Positions 60,277 to 64,000 of a stretch of 64,000 nucleotides of DNA are shown piece by piece. The stretch is taken from NCBI GenBank assembly GCA_943737045.1, contig CALSFV010000147.1, positions 1 to 64,000 of the forward strand. Direction: 5' to 3'. The notes below the pieces were generated by a model, which worked only from the letters and a program-made list of their open reading frames with translations, was not told where the DNA came from and searched no databases. This DNA comes from Parapristionchus giblindavisi. Lineage: Eukaryota > Nematoda > Chromadorea > Rhabditida > Diplogasteridae. Position numbers and translations under genes: made by a program. The first letter of the stretch is position 1. Every line of letters begins with the position of its first letter.

Positions 60277-60526
60277 AAGTCATATATTGTATAACCCCCT
60301 CATTCACTCTTATCTTTATTGTTAGTCAATGGATAGTTACTATTATATTTTGGGTTACTATTTTTTCTCATTGCATGAATAAACAATCGATATAAACTTT
60401 TGTGGATGTGGCATTCTCTAGGTCATCAGAAGTTAAATGAGATTATTGTGTCATATGGATAAAAGGTTTCCATCCACAATTGTCATTCCTTCAGTCCTTT
60501 CATTCTATTCTATTTCATTCTTTGCC

Positions 60527-62724
60527 ATGAGATTGTTCTTCTCTTCCTTCGTCTATTTCGAAGATATGCTATTCAAATACAATAATATACTCTTTTATTC
60601 AACATTTAAGCGTGTAAAAGCTGACGATAACACAAATACTGAAAATTACTCGGTATTTGTCTTTGACATACATATGATCCATCAAAAACAATAATTTAGA
60701 CTATTAGTAATTATGTAGTTAATTGTGAAGGATTGTATCTTGATGGAAGTGAAGGTATTATGACAGAAGAATATATGTCATCTACTTATCAATCAATATC
60801 TGAAGACTCATCAACTGGTCAATATCATTACTCATTAATCAATACCATCTGTATTAGTGTATTATTCAGTTAAACAAGGTTATTTTCAGTCATTGCGTCT
60901 TCTACTGTTATTGTTGAAACATCCGATACTATATTTGCTACAGTAATCGCTAACTCCTCTCCCATTACCTTATCTAAAGTAACCTCCCCAAATACTTCTT
61001 CTACTTCATCAACAGTAACCTCCCCAACTACATTAACTTCATCAACAGTAACCTCCCCAACTACATTAACTTCATCTACAGTAACCTCCCCAACTACATT
61101 AACTTCATCAACAGTAACCTCCCCAACTACATTAACTTCATCTACAGTAACCTCCCCAACTACATTAACTTCATCAACAGTAACCTCCCCAACTACATTA
61201 ACTTCATCTACAGTAACCTCCCCAACTACATTAACTTCATCAACAGTAACCTCCCCAACTACATTAACTTCATCTACAGTAACCTCCCCAACTACATTAA
61301 CTTCATCAACAGTAACCTCCCCAACTACATTAACTTCATCTACAGTAACCTCCCCAACTACATTAACTTCATCAACAGTAACCTCCCCAACTACATTAAC
61401 TTCATCTACAATAACCTCCCCAACTACATTAACTTCATCAACAGTAACCTCCCCAACTACATTAACTTCATCTACAGTAACCTCCCCAACTACATTAACT
61501 TCATCAACAGTAACCTCCCCAACTACATTAACTTCATCTACAGTAACCTCCCCAACTACATTAACTTCATCAACAGTAACCTCCCCAACTACATTAACTT
61601 CATCTACAGTAACCTCCCCAACTACATTAACTTCATCAACAGTAACCTCCCCAACTACATTAACTTCATCTACAGTAACCTCCCCAACTACATTAACTTC
61701 ATCAACAGTAACCTCCCCAACTACATTAACTTCATCTACAGTAACCTCCCCAACTACATTAACTTCATCAACAGTAACCTCCCCAACTACATTAACTTCA
61801 TCTACAGTAACCTCCCCAACTACATTAACTTCATCAACAGTAACCTCCCCAACTACATTAACTTCATCTACAGTAACCTCCCCAACTACATTAACTTCAT
61901 CTACAGTAACCTCCCCAACTACATTAACTTCATCTACAGTAACCTCCCCAACTACATTAACTTCATCTACAGTAACCTCCCCAACTACATTAACTTCATC
62001 TACAGTAACCTCCCCAACTACATTAACTTCATCTACAGTAACCTCCCCAACTACATTAACTTCATCTACAGTAACCTCCCCAACTACATTAACTTCATCT
62101 ACAGTAACCTCCCCAACTACATTAACTTCATCTACAGTAACCTCCCCAACTACATTAACTTCATCTACAGTAACCTCCCCAACTACATTAACTTCATCTA
62201 CAGTAACCTCCCCAACTACATTAACTTCATCTACAGTAACCTCCCCAACTACATTAACTTCATCTACAGTAACCTCCCCAACTACATTAACTTCATCTAC
62301 AGTAACCTCCCCAACTACATTAACTTCATCTACAGTAACCTCCCCAACTACATTAACTTCATCTACAGTAACCTCCCCAACTACATTAACTTCATCTACA
62401 GTAACCTCCCCAACTACATTAACTTCATCTACAGTAACCTCCCCAACTACATTAACTTCATCTACAGTAACCTCCCCAACTACATTAACTTCATCTACAG
62501 TAACCTCCCCAACTACATTAACTTCATCTACAGTAACCTCCCCAACTACATTAACTTCATCTACAGTAACCTCCCCAACTACATTAACTTCATCTACAGT
62601 AACCTCCCCAACTACATTAACTTCATCTACAGTAACCTCCCCAACTACATTAACTTCATCTACAGTAACCTCCCCAACTACATTAACTTCATCTACAGTA
62701 ACCTCCCCAACTGTTATACATTAA
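60527..62724 (+). CDS. Mucin-type protein built on an 11-residue repeat
   Basis: Exons 60527-60652, 60700-60817 and 60890 onward join in phase. The start MRLFFSSFVYF could be a short signal peptide; an upstream in-frame ATG at 60437 is an alternative. A unique part of about 100 residues with Cys and several acidic residues follows. Then, from about 61,006, come uninterrupted copies of STVTSPTTLTS (33 bases), a typical O-glycosylation domain. At 62713 a 5-base insertion (GTTAT) breaks the frame and gives ...PTVIH and TAA at 62722-62724. If the insertion is an assembly error, the repeat frame would run on. The gene may be a second polycystin-like or mucin ectodomain, continuing beyond the window. 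Confidence 0.6.
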
Positions 62725-64000
62725 CTTCATCTACAGTAACCTCCCCAACTACATTAACTTCATCCACAGTAACCTCCCCAACTGTTATACATTAACTTCA
62801 TCTACAGTAACCTCCCCAACTACATTAACTTCATCTACAGTAACCTCCCCAACTACATTAACTTCATCAACAGTAACCTCCCCAACTACATTAACTTCAT
62901 CTACAGTAACCTCCCCAACTACATTAACTTCATCAACAGTAACCTCCCCAACTACATTAACTTCATCTACAGTAACCTCCCCAACTACATTAACTTCATC
63001 TACAGTAACCTCCCCAACTACATTAACTTCATCTACAGTAACCTCCCCAACTACATTAACTTCATCTACAGTAACCTCCCCAACTACATTAACTTCATCT
63101 ACAGTAACCTCCCCAACTACATTAACTTCATCTACAGTAACCTCCCCAACTACATTAACTTCATCTACAGTAACCTCCCCAACTACATTAACTTCATCTA
63201 CAGTAACCTCCCCAACTACATTAACTTCATCTACAGTAACCTCCCCAACTACATTAACTTCATCTACAGTAACCTCCCCAACTACATTAACTTCATCTAC
63301 AGTAACCTCCCCAACTACATTAACTTCATCTACAGTAACCTCCCCAACTACATTAACTTCATCTACAGTAACCTCCCCAACTACATTAACTTCATCTACA
63401 GTAACCTCCCCAACTACATTAACTTCATCTACAGTAACCTCCCCAACTACATTAACTTCATCTACAGTAACCTCCCCAACTACATTAACTTCATCTACAG
63501 TAACCTCCCCAACTACATTAACTTCATCTACAGTAACCTCCCCAACTACATTAACTTCATCTACAGTAACCTCCCCAACTACATTAACTTCATCTACAGT
63601 AACCTCCCCAACTACATTAACTTCATCTACAGTAACCTCCCCAACTACATTAACTTCATCTACAGTAACCTCCCCAACTACATTAACTTCATCTACAGTA
63701 ACCTCCCCAACTACATTAACTTCATCTACAGTAACCTCCCCAACTACATTAACTTCATCTACAGTAACCTCCCCAACTACATTAACTTCATCTACAGTAA
63801 CCTCCCCAACTACATTAACTTCATCTACAGTAACCTCCCCAACTACATTAACTTCATCTACAGTAACCTCCCCAACTACATTAACTTCATCTACAGTAAC
63901 CTCCCCAACTACATTAACTTCATCTACAGTAACCTCCCCAACTACATTAACTTCATCTACAGTAACCTCCCCAACTACATTAACTTCATCTACAGTAACC
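61006..64000 (+). repeat. 33-base VNTR, ~90 copies, reaching window end
   Basis: The unit is TCATCTACAGTAACCTCC plus CCAACTACATTAACT. From 61,006 to about 61,880, units with TCATCAACAG and TCATCTACAG strictly alternate, a 66-base higher-order unit. After that the TCATCTACAG form dominates, with a short return of alternation at about 62,860-62,940. Rare variants are ACAATAACC near 61,408 and TCCACAG near 62,763. Two units carry the same 5-base insertion (about 62,713 and 62,784). Confidence 0.97.

Noticed and set aside
61006..64000. CRISPR-like tandem array
   Set aside because: Units are contiguous 33-base coding repeats without unique spacers, in an animal genome.

Overview
The window is AT-rich animal (metazoan) nuclear DNA. 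The genes are split by many short introns (mostly about 40-70 bases, GT...AG). The products are animal-specific: a four-domain NALCN sodium-leak channel, an SLC15 peptide transporter, and a mucin-headed polycystin-1-like receptor-channel. UDP-galactopyranose mutase (nematode glf type), a LOV-1-like polycystin and splice acceptors lying directly on several start codons all fit a nematode or nematode-like invertebrate. That is inference: the acceptors do not show the strict TTTTCAG consensus of Caenorhabditis.

Layout. 1-2743: a hAT-type element with 8-base target duplications, then purine-rich simple sequence. 3353-13099 (+): NALCN in 41 exons; one intron is a ~590-base TATC microsatellite and one exon carries a single-base frameshift. 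13417-16882 (-): SLC15/PEPT transporter, 20 exons, intact. 18064-21657 (+): unrecognised two-helix membrane protein, 5 exons, two introns swollen by fold-back elements. 21658-31014: transposon-rich stretch holding a BED zinc-finger 5' part (24362-26102) and, probably as the same gene, a putative DNA-binding/coiled-coil protein (27172-29857). 31015-32351 and 39614-41397 (+): two stearoyl-CoA (delta-9) desaturases in tandem, separated by 7 kb of transposon debris (hAT MITEs, a broken LINE, a broken mariner). 41954-45217 (+): UDP-galactopyranose mutase with two MITEs in introns. 45511-46857 (-): secreted His/Asp/Glu-rich precursor with repeated Lys-Arg sites. 47324-60276 (+): polycystin-1/LOV-1-like gene, head-to-head with the previous one. 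60527 to the window end: a mucin-type gene whose 33-base repeat fills the last 3 kb.

Reading-frame bookkeeping is strong support. Summed exon lengths are exact multiples of three for SLC15, both desaturases, the mutase, the secreted precursor, the small membrane protein and the BED/Myb-like gene. NALCN is off by exactly one base, explained by the single frameshift. No rRNA gene, functional tRNA gene or CRISPR array was found. tRNA-like segments occur only as degenerate pieces inside transposons.

Functionally this is an ordinary set of neighbouring animal genes rather than an operon. The parts that best repay a second look are the stopless in-frame TATC intron of NALCN, the multi-KR secreted precursor sharing a 466-base divergent promoter region with the polycystin gene, the mucin array with identical 5-base frameshifting insertions, and several transposon families whose target duplications can be read directly.
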